A stretch of 6,700 nucleotides of DNA from positions 5,617 to 12,316 of the forward strand of contig DNXU01000447.1 of NCBI GenBank assembly GCA_003505715.1, in the 5' to 3' direction. Source of the DNA: Cyanobacteria bacterium UBA8803. Its GTDB lineage: Bacteria > Cyanobacteriota > Cyanobacteriia > Cyanobacteriales > Coleofasciculaceae. A program made the translations under genes and the position numbers. The notes below the pieces were generated by a model that saw only the letters and a list, made by a program, of their open reading frames with translations, was not told where the DNA came from and did not search any database. How positions within the stretch are numbered: the stretch's first letter is position 1; the number at the start of each line of letters is the position of its first letter. Shown one piece after another: positions 6,488 to 6,700 of this stretch.

Positions 6488-6533
6488 GGACAGCTTATGC
6501 TTCCACTTTGGACAGGATATGGTTCAAGTGACA
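6488..6533 (-). repeat. terminal inverted repeat, TniQ-proximal end
   Basis: Read on the minus strand this end starts TGTCACTTGAACC. It contains the same two TnsB-type 13-mers as the other end, GGACAGGATATGG (6510-6522) and GGACAGCTTATGC (6488-6500) on the plus strand, with the same 22-bp spacing. It differs from the left repeat at one position of 46. Unlike the left end it lacks clear additional sites, so the two ends are asymmetric, as in Tn7. Confidence 0.92.
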
Positions 6534-6545
6534 CGTCACTTTTGG
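6534..6545. other. right remnant of the interrupted CRISPR spacer
   Basis: Twelve bases (CGTCACTTTTGG) separate the transposon from repeat 9. Together with the left remnant they make 24 nt, less than the 32-42 nt of the intact spacers, and no duplicated bases are seen. Some spacer sequence has been lost, or the two flanks come from different insertion events. Confidence 0.55.
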
Positions 6546-6581
6546 CTTCCCACTCGCTGGGAAACCAACTTGAATGGAAAC
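6546..6581 (+). CRISPR. ninth CRISPR repeat, separated from the array by the transposon
   Basis: This is a perfect 36-nt copy of the repeat with the standard boundaries (CTTCCCACTC to ATGGAAAC), identical to repeats 5-8. No further repeat is found in the 119 nt that follow, so it is the terminal repeat on this side. If the array is transcribed on the plus strand, it is the trailer-end repeat, cut off from the rest of the array by the element. Confidence 0.93.
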
Positions 6582-6700
6582 GTTATATATGGTTGAGTCG
6601 CCTAAATCCTGGAATTATTAGGACTTAAGCATTGTGCCCCCCAAGGAAAGGGGGAAGAAATTTCTTGTTCCCCCCAGATTTGGGGGGTTAGGGGGGCGTT
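6582..6700. repeat. palindromic C-run/G-run intergenic repeat, MITE-like
   Basis: No gene or CRISPR repeat is present. The sequence alternates C-runs and G-runs: CCCCCC (6637-6642), GGGGG (6650-6654), CCCCCC (6670-6675), GGGGGG (6682-6687) and GGGGGG (6691-6696). CCCCCCA/TGGGGGG (6670-6676 and 6681-6687) forms a perfect 7-bp stem around GATT, and AAGAAATTTCTT (6655-6666) is a perfect palindrome. TTAGGACTTAAGCA (6618-6631) recalls a motif I associate with dispersed cyanobacterial repeats, from memory only. The element may continue past the window. Confidence 0.5.

Larger units (their letters stand above)
1898..6533 (+). mobile_element. Tn7-like transposon inserted in a CRISPR array
   Basis: The element is bounded by 46-bp inverted repeats, 1898-1943 and 6488-6533, which differ at one position (T versus G at base 9). 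Both start with TGT, as Tn7-family ends do. Inside are TnsAB (broken), a TnsB-TnsC chimera and TniQ, all on the plus strand. At 4636 bp it has no room for cargo, and it encodes no Cas effector, no Cascade and no guide array between the ends. Its flanks are repeat 8 and repeat 9 of the same CRISPR array, each 12 nt away. The expected 5-bp target duplication is absent. The interrupted TnsAB and truncated TnsC imply that it cannot transpose by itself. It is distinct from type V-K and type I CAST elements because the array lies outside the ends. Confidence 0.92.

Noticed and set aside
1338..6581. A CRISPR-associated transposon of type V-K or type I
   Set aside because: The array lies outside both terminal repeats, no Cas12k or Cascade gene is present, and no repeat or guide is seen between the ends.

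Overview
The window reads as DNA from a filamentous-type cyanobacterium. It holds heptameric G-rich tandem repeats, a CRISPR array whose repeats end in ATGGAAAC, a cyanobacterial-style fused TnsA-TnsB / TnsC / TniQ transposition module, and a hairpin-rich C-run/G-run intergenic repeat. The genus cannot be fixed from this window.

Layout. (1) 1-21: heptamer repeats. (2) 145-1053: an alpha/beta hydrolase carrying the full residue set of fluoroacetate (haloacetate) dehalogenases; its last codons run into a second heptamer tract. (3) 1054-1337: no gene; a probable CRISPR leader with inverted and direct repeats. (4) 1338-1885: eight CRISPR repeats and seven spacers, with no cas gene in view. (5) 1898-6533: a 4636-bp Tn7-like transposon bounded by 46-bp terminal inverted repeats (45/46 identical) that start TGTCACTT. 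(6) 6546-6581: a ninth, perfect copy of the same CRISPR repeat. The transposon therefore sits inside the array, between repeats 8 and 9, with 12 nt of non-repeat sequence on each side. (7) 6582-6700: a palindromic intergenic repeat and no gene.

The transposon carries only its transposition module: TnsA fused to the N-terminus of TnsB, the TnsB catalytic core, TnsC, and a TnsD-like TniQ protein with a C-terminal helix-turn-helix. There is no Cascade, no Cas12k, no guide array within the ends and no cargo. The module is damaged. TnsAB is broken by a frame change near 3146-3168, apparently with loss of a TnsB DNA-binding segment. The C-terminus of TnsB and the N-terminus of TnsC are missing, leaving an in-frame TnsB-TnsC chimera. 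The ends and TniQ look intact, so the copy is probably a recent deletion derivative that could move only with help in trans.

The main point of interest is the location. The element uses a CRISPR array as its attachment site instead of carrying one as a guide, and its TnsD-like protein is the natural candidate for recognising the repeat. I recall a report of cyanobacterial Tn7-like elements that target CRISPR arrays; this could not be checked here. A second point is a clean 2-nt slide of the 36-nt repeat window between repeats 1-3 and 5-9, with repeat 4 as the transition copy.
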